A DNA stretch of 22,927 nucleotides from positions 1 to 22,927 of the forward strand of contig JAAYQB010000072.1 of NCBI GenBank assembly GCA_012519525.1, given 5' to 3'. Origin of the DNA: Bacteroidales bacterium (GTDB lineage: Bacteria; Bacteroidota; Bacteroidia; Bacteroidales; WCHB1-69). Below are positions 6,358 to 15,078 of this stretch, piece after piece. How positions within the stretch are numbered: position 1 is the stretch's first letter; every line of letters starts with the position of its first letter. The notes below the pieces were generated by a model. The model did not search any database, was not told where the DNA came from, and saw only the letters and a program-made list of their open reading frames with translations. A program made the position numbers and the translations under genes.

Positions 6358-8157
6358 TTAAATATTAATATCGGCTTTAGCCAGTGAATAATTAGTGTAT
6401 ATGCTTCTTCTTACGATGGAAAGTGCCAATGTCAACACGGTAACTCTTCCGACAAACATCAATATAATAATTACTGTCTTTCCGATAATAGAAAGCTGTG
6501 AAGTGATACCTAAACTGAGACCAACAGTGCCGATTGCTGAAACTACTTCATACATAACCTCTTTTAATGAAAATACGGGATCGGAAATAGACAATATGAG
6601 AGTTCCTATAAAAATAAGTGATAAGGTAAATAAGACAACGGCATAAGACCTGTCTACCAAATTAAAAGGAATGGAACGGTTATAAATAGTAACTTCTTTT
6701 TTTCCTTTAATAGTAGCAAGTGCCGATTTTAAGATAATATAAAAAGTAGATGTTTTAACACCACCGCCTGTTGAAGTAGGAGCGGCACCTATAAACATTA
6801 AAAGCATTATTATCAAGACCGTAGGAGTGGTTAATAAGCCGTGATCAACAGTTGCATAACCTGCCGTACGAGAAGAAACAGCCGAAAATATGGCGGTGCA
6901 AATTCTATCGCTTATGCTACTGCCGGCAGATACGTTGTTGTATTCGAAAATAAAAAAGGAAACCGCACCTATTAGTATTAAAATTACAGATATGGCTACC
7001 GATAGTTTTGTCATAATTTGTAGTCGTGACCAAAGACTTTGTTTTGTTTTTCTTCTAAATATATTGTGTGTAATGTCGTTGATAGCAAGAAAACCAATGC
7101 TGCCTAAGAAGATTAAGCCGGCAATTACATATTGCGAAAACTGGTTGTGAAAAACGGGAGAAGTCATTCCGCCTTCCACTATGGAAAATCCCGCATTGTT
7201 GAAAGCCGATATGGAATGAAAAAAAGAAAAAAACACATTATTAAGAAGTGATTCGTTATAAAAATGATAATAGTTGTAATAAAAAAATAGAACGATAGCA
7301 CCTATTATCTCAATAATAAAAGTATAGATAAAAATTTCTTTTATAAGTGGTTTTGTTCCATGCAGGCTCGTTTTCAACATTTCTTTCATCACAAATTGAT
7401 GACGGAGAGTTTTACCTCTGAATGAGGAAGATAAATAGGTGGCAAAACTTAATATATTAATACCGCCCATTTGCATTAAGAGCATAATAACAAATTGACC
7501 TTTAAATGTAAATGCATTGCTTGTTTCTACTACGGTCAGTCCGGTAATACAACATGCGCTGGTAGAAGTAAACAATGCATCAATAAACCGAATTTCGCCG
7601 ACAGTCATTTCGGGAAGTAGTAACAATAAGGTTCCCAACGATATTAAGAAGAAAAATGAAGCTATCATCCAACCGCCGGGACCTAATTTGAATTTGGAAA
7701 AAAGAGTTCCGATACTCGACAAGTCGAATAATACCATTATGAAAAAGTATAATTGTATTAAAACAATAGTAATGTTTTCAATATTAGCAACTTCTATTCG
7801 ACTGAAAATATCAATGTGATTGTAGATTTTAAAAATATAACTCAATATAAACCATACTACTATCAATAAAACCATGATGCCTTGAAATGCATTTTTTTTG
7901 ATGTATCTAAAAGAATGAATGGAAAATATTGAGCTGAGGATGTATTTAATAACATAAAAAATCAAGCTTGATTGAATGATGATTTTGCAAATCAATGCCG
8001 ATTCTTCCGTTTGTTGATAACCGTAATAGTAAGCTATTGTAGCTAAAGTAAATAGAGATACGGAAATGCTTATATAACGTAAGGTGTTTTGGACTATATC
8101 AATATAATCCCATATAAATAGTTTGATATTTTCTCGAAAACGACGAAATATTCTCAC
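6358..8157 (-). CDS. trkH: TrkH/KtrB-family potassium uptake channel subunit
   Basis: This 599-residue membrane protein is the ion-conducting subunit of a Trk/Ktr potassium transporter. All four pore-loop repeats are visible: 'TSTSACCITGLTVV' (about 197-210), 'SISAFNNAGFSI' (315-326), 'AVSSRTAGYATVD' (426-438) and 'SAIGTVGLSLGI' (540-551), each with the selectivity-filter Gly, plus 'TSTGGGVKTSTF' near 461-472. About 150 residues with roughly four extra membrane segments precede the core, making it longer than KtrB (about 450) and TrkH (about 480). The start is GTG at 8155-8157, 2 bases after the trkA stop. The regulatory subunit is the next gene upstream in the operon. Confidence 0.94.
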   Translation of the reverse strand: MRIFRRFRENIKLFIWDYIDIVQNTLRYISISVSLFTLATIAYYYGYQQTEESALICKIIIQSSLIFYVIKYILSSIFSIHSFRYIKKNAFQGIMVLLIVVWFILSYIFKIYNHIDIFSRIEVANIENITIVLIQLYFFIMVLFDLSSIGTLFSKFKLGPGGWMIASFFFLISLGTLLLLLPEMTVGEIRFIDALFTSTSACCITGLTVVETSNAFTFKGQFVIMLLMQMGGINILSFATYLSSSFRGKTLRHQFVMKEMLKTSLHGTKPLIKEIFIYTFIIEIIGAIVLFFYYNYYHFYNESLLNNVFFSFFHSISAFNNAGFSIVEGGMTSPVFHNQFSQYVIAGLIFLGSIGFLAINDITHNIFRRKTKQSLWSRLQIMTKLSVAISVILILIGAVSFFIFEYNNVSAGSSISDRICTAIFSAVSSRTAGYATVDHGLLTTPTVLIIMLLMFIGAAPTSTGGGVKTSTFYIILKSALATIKGKKEVTIYNRSIPFNLVDRSYAVVLFTLSLIFIGTLILSISDPVFSLKEVMYEVVSAIGTVGLSLGITSQLSIIGKTVIIILMFVGRVTVLTLALSIVRRSIYTNYSLAKADINI

Positions 8158-8159
8158 AG

Positions 8160-8852
8160 TTAATTATTGATTATTATAAACTTTTCAATATCTTTATTTT
8201 TTCCAAATAACACTAAAGTATCTTTTGACAATATGATGGTTTTAGTATCGGGGACCCCTAATACATGTTGATTAGTAGTATCTTGATTGGTAGAATTTTT
8301 ACTGTAATCTCTTTTTATGGTGATAAGACTTAATTTGTATTTATCTCTAAAATTGACTTTTCCATAAGCTAATCCGCAAATTTGTTTAGGTGCTATTACT
8401 TCCATAATGCTATAATCGTCGGCAAGGTCAAGATAAGACACTAAACTCGGATTCATCAAACGTTTGGCTACTAATAGACCCACTTCTTGTTCGGGAGAAA
8501 TAATATCGGTAATGCCCATTTTTTTTAGTATAAAATGTTCATTTCTACCTCCTGCACGACATACAATATGTTTTACCCCTAAATCAAGGAGTAAAGCAAC
8601 ACACAACAAACGTTGTTCTAATGGATTAATAGATACAATGACAGCATCAAAGCGAGTTATATCTTGCGATAAGAGTGCTTTTCTATCCGTAGCATTTAAG
8701 GTAACCGCATAAGCAACTTCGTCGGATATATTTTCTATTCTATCGTAATTCATATCAATTGCCATGACTTCAGCACCCTTTTGTGTTAAATTCAAAGCAA
8801 TTGATTTACCGAATTGTCCAATACCTATTACTGCAAATTTTTCTGTACGCAT
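8160..8852 (-). CDS. trkA: TrkA/KtrA-family NAD-binding regulatory subunit of potassium uptake
   Basis: The 230-residue cytoplasmic protein has an RCK_N Rossmann domain (about 4-130) with 'FAVIGIGQFGKSIALNL' (GxGxxG) and an acidic residue at the second strand end ('MAIDMNYDRIE'), followed by an RCK_C domain (about 145-230, from 'YSIMEVIAPKQ' to 'DTLVLFGKNKDIEKF'). Such single-copy TrkA/KtrA proteins form the ring that gates TrkH/KtrB in response to nucleotides. The C-terminal domain contains a Ser/Asn/Thr-rich insert ('YSKNSTNQDTTNQ') between strands. It is the first gene of a tight leftward operon with trkH and djlA and has its own TAnnTTTG promoter. Confidence 0.94.
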   Translation of the reverse strand: MRTEKFAVIGIGQFGKSIALNLTQKGAEVMAIDMNYDRIENISDEVAYAVTLNATDRKALLSQDITRFDAVIVSINPLEQRLLCVALLLDLGVKHIVCRAGGRNEHFILKKMGITDIISPEQEVGLLVAKRLMNPSLVSYLDLADDYSIMEVIAPKQICGLAYGKVNFRDKYKLSLITIKRDYSKNSTNQDTTNQHVLGVPDTKTIILSKDTLVLFGKNKDIEKFIIINN

Positions 8853-8871
8853 ACTTTTTTAGTTTAAAATG

Positions 8872-8879
8872 CAAATGTA
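8872..8879 (-). promoter_or_regulatory. Bacteroidota -7 promoter element for the trkA-trkH-djlA operon
   Basis: The minus strand reads TACATTTG, an exact TAnnTTTG match 19 bases before the trkA ATG, giving a short leader. No convincing -33 TTG is seen. Confidence 0.55.
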
Positions 8880-8920
8880 TATGTTTTTTGTATATGTAAG
8901 TATCTTTTTTTTATAAAAAC

Positions 8921-8949
8921 AAAGACGCCTTCCTAAGGATGACGTCTTT
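8921..8949 (-). terminator. Intrinsic terminator after the MFS transporter gene
   Basis: AAAGACG (8921-8927) pairs with CGTCTTT (8943-8949), and the inner CCTT/AAGG arms (8928-8931, 8935-8938) extend the hairpin with a small asymmetric bulge. On the minus strand the stem is followed by a T-rich run, so it fits termination of the leftward MFS gene ending at 8973. The plus-strand side also has T's, so it could work both ways. Confidence 0.8.
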
Positions 8950-8972
8950 TTATTTTATTGTTATAAAAATGT

Positions 8973-10631
8973 TTAGTGTTTGATATTAGGTAATTCTAAG
9001 CCATAGCCTTTTTTCTTATCAACCGATTTGAGCACAAGTCCTAAAATAAGAGCAGCAACACCAAGCATTGCCAACATAATAAGAGGATTTGTATAATCAT
9101 AAGAGATTGAAGCTTCTGCCGATGTCATAGTTCCGTCAGCAACAGCTTTTGCAATTTCCGGATTAGACCAATCCAATATTTTTCCTATTAATAATGGGAA
9201 CAACCACAAACCTATATTTTGAATCCAGAAAATTAAAGCATAAGCCGAACCAATAATCTTGCTGTCAACAAGTTTTGGAACACTTGGCCATAAAGAAGCC
9301 GGCACCAAAGAGAATGATGAACCGAGAACTAAAATTGTTGCGAAAGCAACGATTACACCGCCAATATTATTACCCTTAAATTCAGGTAAAATAAAAGCAA
9401 AAGTCAAATGGCAAACAATAAGCAAAGTTGAACCCAACATTAACATTGAAGCCGCTTTACCTTTGTTATCAACATATTTTCCTAAAATCGGAGTAATGCC
9501 CACAGCCAATAATGGGAATATTGCAAAAATAGACTCTGCCGATTGGCGTTGATAAGCCATATAACAGAATACTAACAATGAAATTACAGATATTGCTAAC
9601 AATGAAAACTGTACTTTCTTCTTTTTCATAAAGTTGCTAGTGAAAGCAGTAGCTGCTACTACCAACATTACTATATATTGTACAACTGTAACAAGATTAG
9701 AAGCCCAGAAAGACCCATCTTCCGGTTTTACAAAATCCAAATTACATTGCAACATATTTACGGCATATTTTTGGAACGGGAAAATAGCTGAATAATAAAG
9801 TACACACAATAAGGCTACCAACCAGAAGCCAAGACTGGAGAAAATTTTACCTATATCACGTATTTGGAACGGATCGTCTTTTTCTTCCGCTTCACCTGTT
9901 TGAGCATCTAATTTTTTATCCATAAAAGCATAAACAATAAAAGCAATTAAAGCAATTATTAATAAGATAACACCAAAAGCCACAGAACGAGATACATCGG
10001 GTCTTCCAAAAGCATTTGCAATTACGGGCGAGAAAATCATACAAGTTGCAACGCCCAAGCGAGCCAATGCCATTTCAGAACCCATAGCCAATGCCATTTC
10101 TTTTCCTCTAAACCATTTTACAATACCGCGAGAAACGGTAATACCCGCCATTTCGACACCGCAACCAAATATCATAAAGCCTACGGATGATAATTTTGCG
10201 GAAGCAGGCATACCTCGATAAAATGGAGAAACACCCAATTCATCGAAGCCGGGAATATAATTTAAATTATTTGTAAACCAAAGTTCTAAACCTGAACCTT
10301 TAAACATCTCAGTTACTGCATACCAATTAATAACAGCACCAAGCAACATAACTAATCCGGATAAAATAGCGGTAAATCTTACGCCCATTTTATCCAAAAT
10401 AATGCCCGCAAAAATCAAGAAGAAAATAAAGACGTTTAAAAAGGTTTCAGAGCCCGCATAGGTTCCAAAAGCAGTAGAATCCCAGCCGCGTGTTGATTCC
10501 AATAAGTCTTTGATAGGCGACAATATATCCATAAAGATATATGCACAAAACATAGCTAATGCTAATAATACTAAAGCTGTCCAGCGAATGGCAGGGACAT
10601 CTTTCATGAGTTGTTGAACTTTTTCAGTCAT
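8973..10631 (-). CDS. MFS transporter, MFSD1-like
   Basis: A 552-residue protein with about 12 membrane segments of the major facilitator superfamily. The segment after the second helix reads 'FAGIILDKMGVRFTAILSG', a variant of the MFS loop motif D-x-x-G-x-R. The C-terminal half has 'AIFPFQKYAVNML', 'VPASLWPSVPKLV' and 'GSAYALIFWIQNIGLWLFP...GKILD'-like features that recall the MFSD1 branch of the superfamily (animal MFSD1 is a lysosomal dipeptide transporter). A charged loop at about residues 240-255 (DKKLDAQTGEAEEKDD) separates the two halves. The substrate is not known; peptide transport is only a hint from MFSD1. It follows the ABC permease gene by 43 bases without a clear promoter and may be cotranscribed with it. 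Confidence 0.83.
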   Translation of the reverse strand: MTEKVQQLMKDVPAIRWTALVLLALAMFCAYIFMDILSPIKDLLESTRGWDSTAFGTYAGSETFLNVFIFFLIFAGIILDKMGVRFTAILSGLVMLLGAVINWYAVTEMFKGSGLELWFTNNLNYIPGFDELGVSPFYRGMPASAKLSSVGFMIFGCGVEMAGITVSRGIVKWFRGKEMALAMGSEMALARLGVATCMIFSPVIANAFGRPDVSRSVAFGVILLIIALIAFIVYAFMDKKLDAQTGEAEEKDDPFQIRDIGKIFSSLGFWLVALLCVLYYSAIFPFQKYAVNMLQCNLDFVKPEDGSFWASNLVTVVQYIVMLVVAATAFTSNFMKKKKVQFSLLAISVISLLVFCYMAYQRQSAESIFAIFPLLAVGITPILGKYVDNKGKAASMLMLGSTLLIVCHLTFAFILPEFKGNNIGGVIVAFATILVLGSSFSLVPASLWPSVPKLVDSKIIGSAYALIFWIQNIGLWLFPLLIGKILDWSNPEIAKAVADGTMTSAEASISYDYTNPLIMLAMLGVAALILGLVLKSVDKKKGYGLELPNIKH

Positions 10632-10674
10632 CTTATTATAAAATTTTAAATAATGTTAAAAATAATTTTTATAT

Positions 10675-12051
10675 TTATTGATTATATTTAATCCATTTCC
10701 ATAAATCTTTGTAGGTGATTTTTTTTCCATACATTAAAATTCCTGTTCTATAAATTTTAGCAGCTATCCAAACAGCAACCATACAGCCTATTAACATTAA
10801 GCTACACGATAGAATTATTTCCCAGCTTTGTACGGCTTCTATGCCGAACGGAAGGCGAATAAGCATGGCAATAGGCGAAGTTAATGGAATGATAGAAAAC
10901 CAAAAAGCAATAGAACCACCGGGATTTTCAGCTATGTATTGCGACACTATAAAGGCTAACAGTAGGGGTAGGGTTATAGGAAGCATAAATTGTTGTGTGT
11001 CGGCATTGTTATCAACAGCTCCGCCAATAGCGGCATACAATGAAGCATAAAGGAAATAGCCTGTGATAAAGAAAAACAAAAACATTAATATGAGTTGAGT
11101 GAAATTAATGTTGGCGAGTGCTGCTACAAACTCATTGTCCATTATGTTGCTATCTTGAATTTCAGCTATTTGACTATTAGCCGGTTTGTATTGATAATAA
11201 TCGTCGGGAAGGTTTTCCGTAACGGCAATATTGGTGTTGTCGTTTGAAAATACAGTAGGAAAACTAACTTGTACTACTCCTAATAAAATGACCAAAGAAA
11301 CAATCCATATCAGCAATTGCGTTAAGCCGATAAAGGCGACTCCTACTATTTTCCCTATCATTAATTGAATCGGCTTGACAGATGAAGTAATGATTTCGAC
11401 AATGCGATTCGTTTTTTCTTCAAATACGTTGCGTAAAACCATAGAGCAGTACATAAAGATAAAGATATAAATCAAAATTCCTGAAATAAAACCGATGGCA
11501 AGTTGAACGTCTTTATGGTAAGATTCCTTATGCGATTCTTCGCCGTTTTTATTAATGAAAGTTTGTCCTAACATAATTTTATTAGTCTGATTTTCAATGT
11601 ATATATTTAAAGAATCTTGACTTATATTAAATTCATTGAGAAGAATTTCGTTAGAGAGGTTACGCTTCATCGATGCCAACACATTCGATGTAACTCCTCT
11701 TCCTAATGAGGAAGTAGTGTAGAGCATTCCGCCCGGTGTAACACTATTATAAGGTATGTACAGCAAGGCTTTTATCTCTTTGCTTAGTAAATCGTTTTTT
11801 AACTCACTCAACGATTTGTTGGAATAAACATAATGAATGTTTTTATCGTTGGGACTGTTGAGATTTGAAAATAAATGCGATTCGTCTAAAACAGTAATAG
11901 TCGTATCATCTTTTGCGTATTTTACCAATAGGGCAGGAGTTAAGACAAGTATCGCCATTAATAACGGACCTAAAATGGTCATAATAATAAACGACTTTTT
12001 CTTAACTGCTTCAAAATATTCGCGTCTGATAATTATTAATATTTTATTCAT
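10675..12051 (-). CDS. ABC-2 type transporter permease (NatB-like)
   Basis: The 458-residue protein is the membrane part of an ABC-2 exporter. It starts 'MNKILIIIRREYFEAVKKKSF' followed by a first membrane segment (about 22-45), then a large extracytoplasmic domain (about 50-180), and five or so further membrane segments in the C-terminal half, including 'VFEEKTNRIVEIITSSVKP' and 'MIGKIVGVAFIGLTQL', which are typical of NatB/ABC-2 permeases. It is paired with the ATPase encoded directly upstream (17 bases between the genes). NatAB in Bacillus exports sodium; many relatives have unknown substrates, so only an export role is assigned here. Confidence 0.9.
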   Translation of the reverse strand: MNKILIIIRREYFEAVKKKSFIIMTILGPLLMAILVLTPALLVKYAKDDTTITVLDESHLFSNLNSPNDKNIHYVYSNKSLSELKNDLLSKEIKALLYIPYNSVTPGGMLYTTSSLGRGVTSNVLASMKRNLSNEILLNEFNISQDSLNIYIENQTNKIMLGQTFINKNGEESHKESYHKDVQLAIGFISGILIYIFIFMYCSMVLRNVFEEKTNRIVEIITSSVKPIQLMIGKIVGVAFIGLTQLLIWIVSLVILLGVVQVSFPTVFSNDNTNIAVTENLPDDYYQYKPANSQIAEIQDSNIMDNEFVAALANINFTQLILMFLFFFITGYFLYASLYAAIGGAVDNNADTQQFMLPITLPLLLAFIVSQYIAENPGGSIAFWFSIIPLTSPIAMLIRLPFGIEAVQSWEIILSCSLMLIGCMVAVWIAAKIYRTGILMYGKKITYKDLWKWIKYNQ

Positions 12052-12068
12052 AACTCAAGCAGTGTTGA

Positions 12069-12998
12069 TTAATTGTTTTTTAGATTGATTTTATTAACTT
12101 GCGAAATGAATATATCATTCATACTAGGAAAAATTTCCTGAAAACTTTTTATGTTTACATGCGGTATCAAGGCATTTAATAAATCATTTTGAGTGTTTGC
12201 CTGTATTTTTATAAGTGCAGTATATTCATCTTCATTGTTTTCAATCGATTGTATATCGAAATTTTCAGTAAGTAAACCCGCCAAATCTACGGGATTGGCT
12301 GATTGGAATTGTACTTGAAAAAGATTTTCTTTAAATTGATTTTTAATTGTTTTTATATTGCCTTCCAATATTTTTTCGGCTTTATTTATCAGCACTATAT
12401 CATCGCACAACTCTTCGACAGATGCCATATTGTGGGTGGAAAATATAATGCTTGCACCTTGCTTTTTTAAATCTAAAATCTCATTTTTTAAAAGATTCAC
12501 ATTAATCGGGTCAAAACCGCTAAAAGGTTCGTCGAAAATATAAAATGCAGGCTCATGTATAACTGTTACAATAAATTGTACTTTTTGTTGCATACCTTTT
12601 GAAAGCTCTTCTACTTTGCGATTCCACCATGGCGTGATGGCAAATTTATCGAACCAAAAACGCAGTCTTTTGATAGCCTCGTTTCGATGAATTCCTTTTA
12701 AACGAGCCAAATAAATAGCTTGTTCGCCCACTTTCATTTTCTTATACAAACCGCGTTCTTCGGGCAAATAACCTATTTGATAAACATGTTTTTGTGTTAG
12801 TTTTTCGCCTGAAAAGAATACTTCGCCCTTATCCGGAGCAATGATATGGTTCATAATACGTATCAAAGTGGTTTTACCTGCACCGTTAGGTCCTAATAAG
12901 CCTAATATATGCCCTTTTTTTACAGAGATAGATACGTTATCTAAAGCTGTGAAATTTCCGTAATTTTTACTAATATTATGAGCCTCAATAATATTCAA
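12069..12998 (-). CDS. ABC transporter ATP-binding protein (NatA-like)
   Basis: The 309-residue protein shows the Walker A motif 'GPNGAGKTT' (36-44), Q/E-loop region 'IGYLPEERGLYKKM', ABC signature 'LSKGMQQK' (132-139), Walker B 'FYIFDEP' (152-158) and the switch His in 'STHN' (187-190). A C-terminal extension of about 80 residues ('FQVQFQSANPV' onward) fits the DUF4162 tail of NatA-type ATPases. The start is a TTG at 12996-12998: no in-frame ATG lies between the upstream stop (13011-13013) and the conserved beginning. It forms an exporter with the permease gene 17 bases downstream. Confidence 0.93.
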   Translation of the reverse strand: MNIIEAHNISKNYGNFTALDNVSISVKKGHILGLLGPNGAGKTTLIRIMNHIIAPDKGEVFFSGEKLTQKHVYQIGYLPEERGLYKKMKVGEQAIYLARLKGIHRNEAIKRLRFWFDKFAITPWWNRKVEELSKGMQQKVQFIVTVIHEPAFYIFDEPFSGFDPINVNLLKNEILDLKKQGASIIFSTHNMASVEELCDDIVLINKAEKILEGNIKTIKNQFKENLFQVQFQSANPVDLAGLLTENFDIQSIENNEDEYTALIKIQANTQNDLLNALIPHVNIKSFQEIFPSMNDIFISQVNKINLKNN

Positions 12999-13026
12999 TG
13001 AATCTGTTTTTTATAATATTAAGTTG

Positions 13027-13034
13027 CAAATGTA
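13027..13034 (-). promoter_or_regulatory. Bacteroidota -7 promoter element for the ABC exporter genes
   Basis: The minus strand reads TACATTTG, an exact TAnnTTTG match 28 bases before the TTG start at 12998. A TTG on the minus strand at 13058-13060 is 23 bases upstream and may be the -33 half. Confidence 0.55.
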
Positions 13035-13261
13035 CATAAAATTGTCCAATGAAAGAGCAATACGACATCTTTTTTGAAAAATTAATAAACAATAACATAC
13101 TCAACTCACTTATTTTACTCATAGAGATAGTCGTAAATGTTAATTTTAATAAAATCCATAAAAATTATCTTTCCACACTGTTTTATTGAATGTATTTTTG
13201 GAAATATAAATCACTGAAATATAGCATTACTAATTATTATTTTAAATAATTTTTTATAATG

Positions 13262-13293
13262 TTGTTTTTTTATAAAAAAATAGTTTAATTTTG
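13262..13293 (+). promoter_or_regulatory. Bacteroidota promoter (-33 TTG and -7 TAATTTTG) for the lipoprotein cluster
   Basis: TTG at 13262-13264 and TAATTTTG at 13286-13293 are separated by 21 bases, close to the spacing known for Bacteroides promoters. The predicted transcript would start about 30 bases before the GTG at 13330. Confidence 0.65.
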
Positions 13294-13329
13294 CAATAAC
13301 TATTATAAATAACTTAAAAAATAACAAGT

Positions 13330-14532
13330 GTGAAACAATTCTCAATTTTAATTCTTGGATTATTTGTGGGATTATTTGTATCCTGCAAAAAAGACACCTA
13401 TACTTTTGATGGAAAAGCACAAAAAGGACCGTTTGTTATAGGTAGTAACATTACTATTAATGAGCTGAATACTAAGCTTAAGCAAACAGGCAATTCGTTT
13501 ACAGCTTCTATTGTTAGCGACGATGGTAGTTTTAGTTTTGATAATATTGAGTTAAAATCAAATTTGGTGTTACTCACAGCTACGGGATTTTATTTTAGCG
13601 AGGTATATGGCAATCTGTCTAATGCCACTTTATCATTGCAAGCTATTGTTGATTTGAAAAATAAAGATGTTGTAAATGTCAATGTTTTAACGCATGTTAT
13701 TAAAGGACGTATAGAAACTTTAGTGACTAAAGGCAAAAGTTTTCAAGAAGCAAATAAACAAGCACAAGCCGAATTTTTGTCTTTTTTAGGTGTAAACGAA
13801 TCTTTTACTACAGATTTCAGTAGTTTAGATATTAGTAAAAAAGAAGATTACAATGCTGTTTTATTGGCTTTCTCTATTATTCTTCAGAAATATACAGAAG
13901 TTATAAATGAACAGGCTTCATTGACAGCCGAATTAACTGAGTTGCTATCACAACTCGCACACGACTTTGAAACAGATGGGGAAATTTCAAATACTAAATT
14001 AATAGATATATTACTCTCTAATATTTCGCAACTGAATTTAACAACTATACGTCAACATATTGAAGATAGGTATACTGCTTTAGGAATGAACGTTTCCATT
14101 CCTAATTTCGAAAAATACATCGGGAAATTTCAAGAAAAACACAGTAAAAATTTATATACCGATTTTACTTATCCTGCTTCTGCGCCACCCTATCCTGAGA
14201 CAAGCGAAGATGTTTTAAAAAATCTTCTTTTTCTTGACGATACTTTATATGAAGTCGGAGCCTATTCGTTAGCCGCCATTGTTCCATTAAATAAAACATT
14301 GACAATTAAAGTTATAGGTGCAATAGGTACGGATATATTAGTTACGCCACCTTTTTCAGGTTGGGATTATGTTGATAATAGTAGTGATGGTTTTACTTTG
14401 CATTCGCAAAGACAAAATGCATTAATGAGTATGCTTGTTCATTTACAAAAACCGGGTAGTAGCGCTATTATTGAGTATTATGAAAATTCTACAACAACAC
14501 CTACTTTTACAAAAACAATAAGATGGGAATAA
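13330..14532 (+). CDS. Hypothetical surface lipoprotein with 'QKGPF' N-terminal domain
   Basis: The 400-residue protein starts at a GTG and has a lipoprotein signal: hydrophobic residues 4-18 and a lipobox-like 'LFVSC' with C19, followed by KKD. The mature protein begins with a beta-rich domain (about 25-110) carrying 'GKAQKGPFVIGSNITI' and 'DDGSFSFDNIEL', which resembles carboxypeptidase-regulatory-like folds found in lipoproteins of several phyla. A helical region follows (about 115-250, 'NVNVLTHVIKGRIETLV', 'QAQAEFLSFLGV'). The C-terminal 120 residues, from about 290, look like a separate beta domain ('YEVGAYSLAAIVPLNKTLTIKV'). I do not recognise a function. It is the first gene of the rightward accessory cluster and has a good promoter. 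Confidence 0.75.
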   Translation: MKQFSILILGLFVGLFVSCKKDTYTFDGKAQKGPFVIGSNITINELNTKLKQTGNSFTASIVSDDGSFSFDNIELKSNLVLLTATGFYFSEVYGNLSNATLSLQAIVDLKNKDVVNVNVLTHVIKGRIETLVTKGKSFQEANKQAQAEFLSFLGVNESFTTDFSSLDISKKEDYNAVLLAFSIILQKYTEVINEQASLTAELTELLSQLAHDFETDGEISNTKLIDILLSNISQLNLTTIRQHIEDRYTALGMNVSIPNFEKYIGKFQEKHSKNLYTDFTYPASAPPYPETSEDVLKNLLFLDDTLYEVGAYSLAAIVPLNKTLTIKVIGAIGTDILVTPPFSGWDYVDNSSDGFTLHSQRQNALMSMLVHLQKPGSSAIIEYYENSTTTPTFTKTIRWE

Positions 14533-14574
14533 AAAAACTAATTTTTAGAAATTTTATAGGAAACTAATTAAGTG

Positions 14575-14617
14575 ATTATCAATAAATTAACTGTTAAATA
14601 TATTCACGTATGAAAAC
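14575..14617 (+). repeat. Direct repeat copy 1: promoter/start segment (43 bp)
   Basis: This segment covers the leader and first codons of the gene at 14610. It matches 15079-15121 at 39 of 43 positions by my reading. In this copy the position equivalent to the -7 box reads TATATTCA instead of TATATTTG. Confidence 0.8.
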
Positions 14618-15026
14618 ATTTTTTAAAACGGCAATGTTTGCAACTTTATTTATGTTGTTTGTATATTGTCAACCCGAAGAAATGCCGGAAAAGACACCTG
14701 AAAAAACAGAAGATTATCGCGATAAATGGGTAGGTGCTTATGGATGTGAAAAGACTTATGATACATCTAATATAGCAGTTATAGTTGATGTGCAAACATC
14801 AATCGGCGATTCTATACTTTATATTAAAGAAAGAGATTTGAGCTGTTGCGGTAATGGCGTACGACACGATGTAATAGTAAATACTGATGGAAGTTTTGCT
14901 AATAATAGCAACAACCCTTCTATCAACGGTTATTTTTATAATGATAGTCTCTTTGTATATTATAAAGATTTCTTGTCTAACGATACTCTGAAAATCAATT
15001 ATAAAGGTAAGAAACTTCAAAATTAA
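14610..15026 (+). CDS. Hypothetical small lipoprotein
   Basis: A 138-residue protein with an export signal (hydrophobic residues 5-18) ending in 'LFVYCQPEE', with C20 a probable though atypical lipidation site. A Glu/Pro/Lys-rich linker (about 22-36, including a duplicated PEKT) leads to a small domain starting 'DYRDKWVGAYGCEK', with 'LSCCGNG' and repeated short strands ('SIGDSILYIKE', 'NDSLFVYYKD', 'NDTLKINYKG'). This looks like a small beta barrel of lipocalin-like type common in Bacteroidota lipoproteins, but I recognise no specific family. The Cys-Cys pair and a Cys at about residue 50 could form a disulfide. Its leader is a diverged copy of the next gene's promoter. Confidence 0.75.
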   Translation: MKTFFKTAMFATLFMLFVYCQPEEMPEKTPEKTEDYRDKWVGAYGCEKTYDTSNIAVIVDVQTSIGDSILYIKERDLSCCGNGVRHDVIVNTDGSFANNSNNPSINGYFYNDSLFVYYKDFLSNDTLKINYKGKKLQN

Positions 15027-15078
15027 CAAACATATAATTTTAACAAAATAGAAGGAATTTTTTTTATGAAAATAAATA

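Larger units (their letters stand above)
12999..13329. other. 331-base divergent intergenic region
   Basis: This very AT-rich gap separates the leftward ABC exporter from the rightward lipoprotein cluster. It holds the minus-strand promoter at 13027-13034, the plus-strand promoter at 13262-13293 and an isolated extra TATTTTTG on the plus strand at 13194-13201 without a good -33. A 31-codon open frame at 13049-13144 has no ribosome-binding site or recognisable content. An A/T-only hairpin at 13236-13250 followed by five T's is too weak to call. I see no tRNA or structured RNA. Confidence 0.6.

Noticed and set aside
13049..13144. 31-codon frame in the intergenic region beginning MKEQYD
   Set aside because: No ribosome-binding site, no promoter at a suitable distance, and only low-complexity AT-rich codons.
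13194..13260. TATTTTTG box followed by an A/T-only hairpin and a T run, a possible tiny RNA
   Set aside because: No -33 element, stem of A/T pairs only, and the region is so AT-rich that both patterns are expected by chance.
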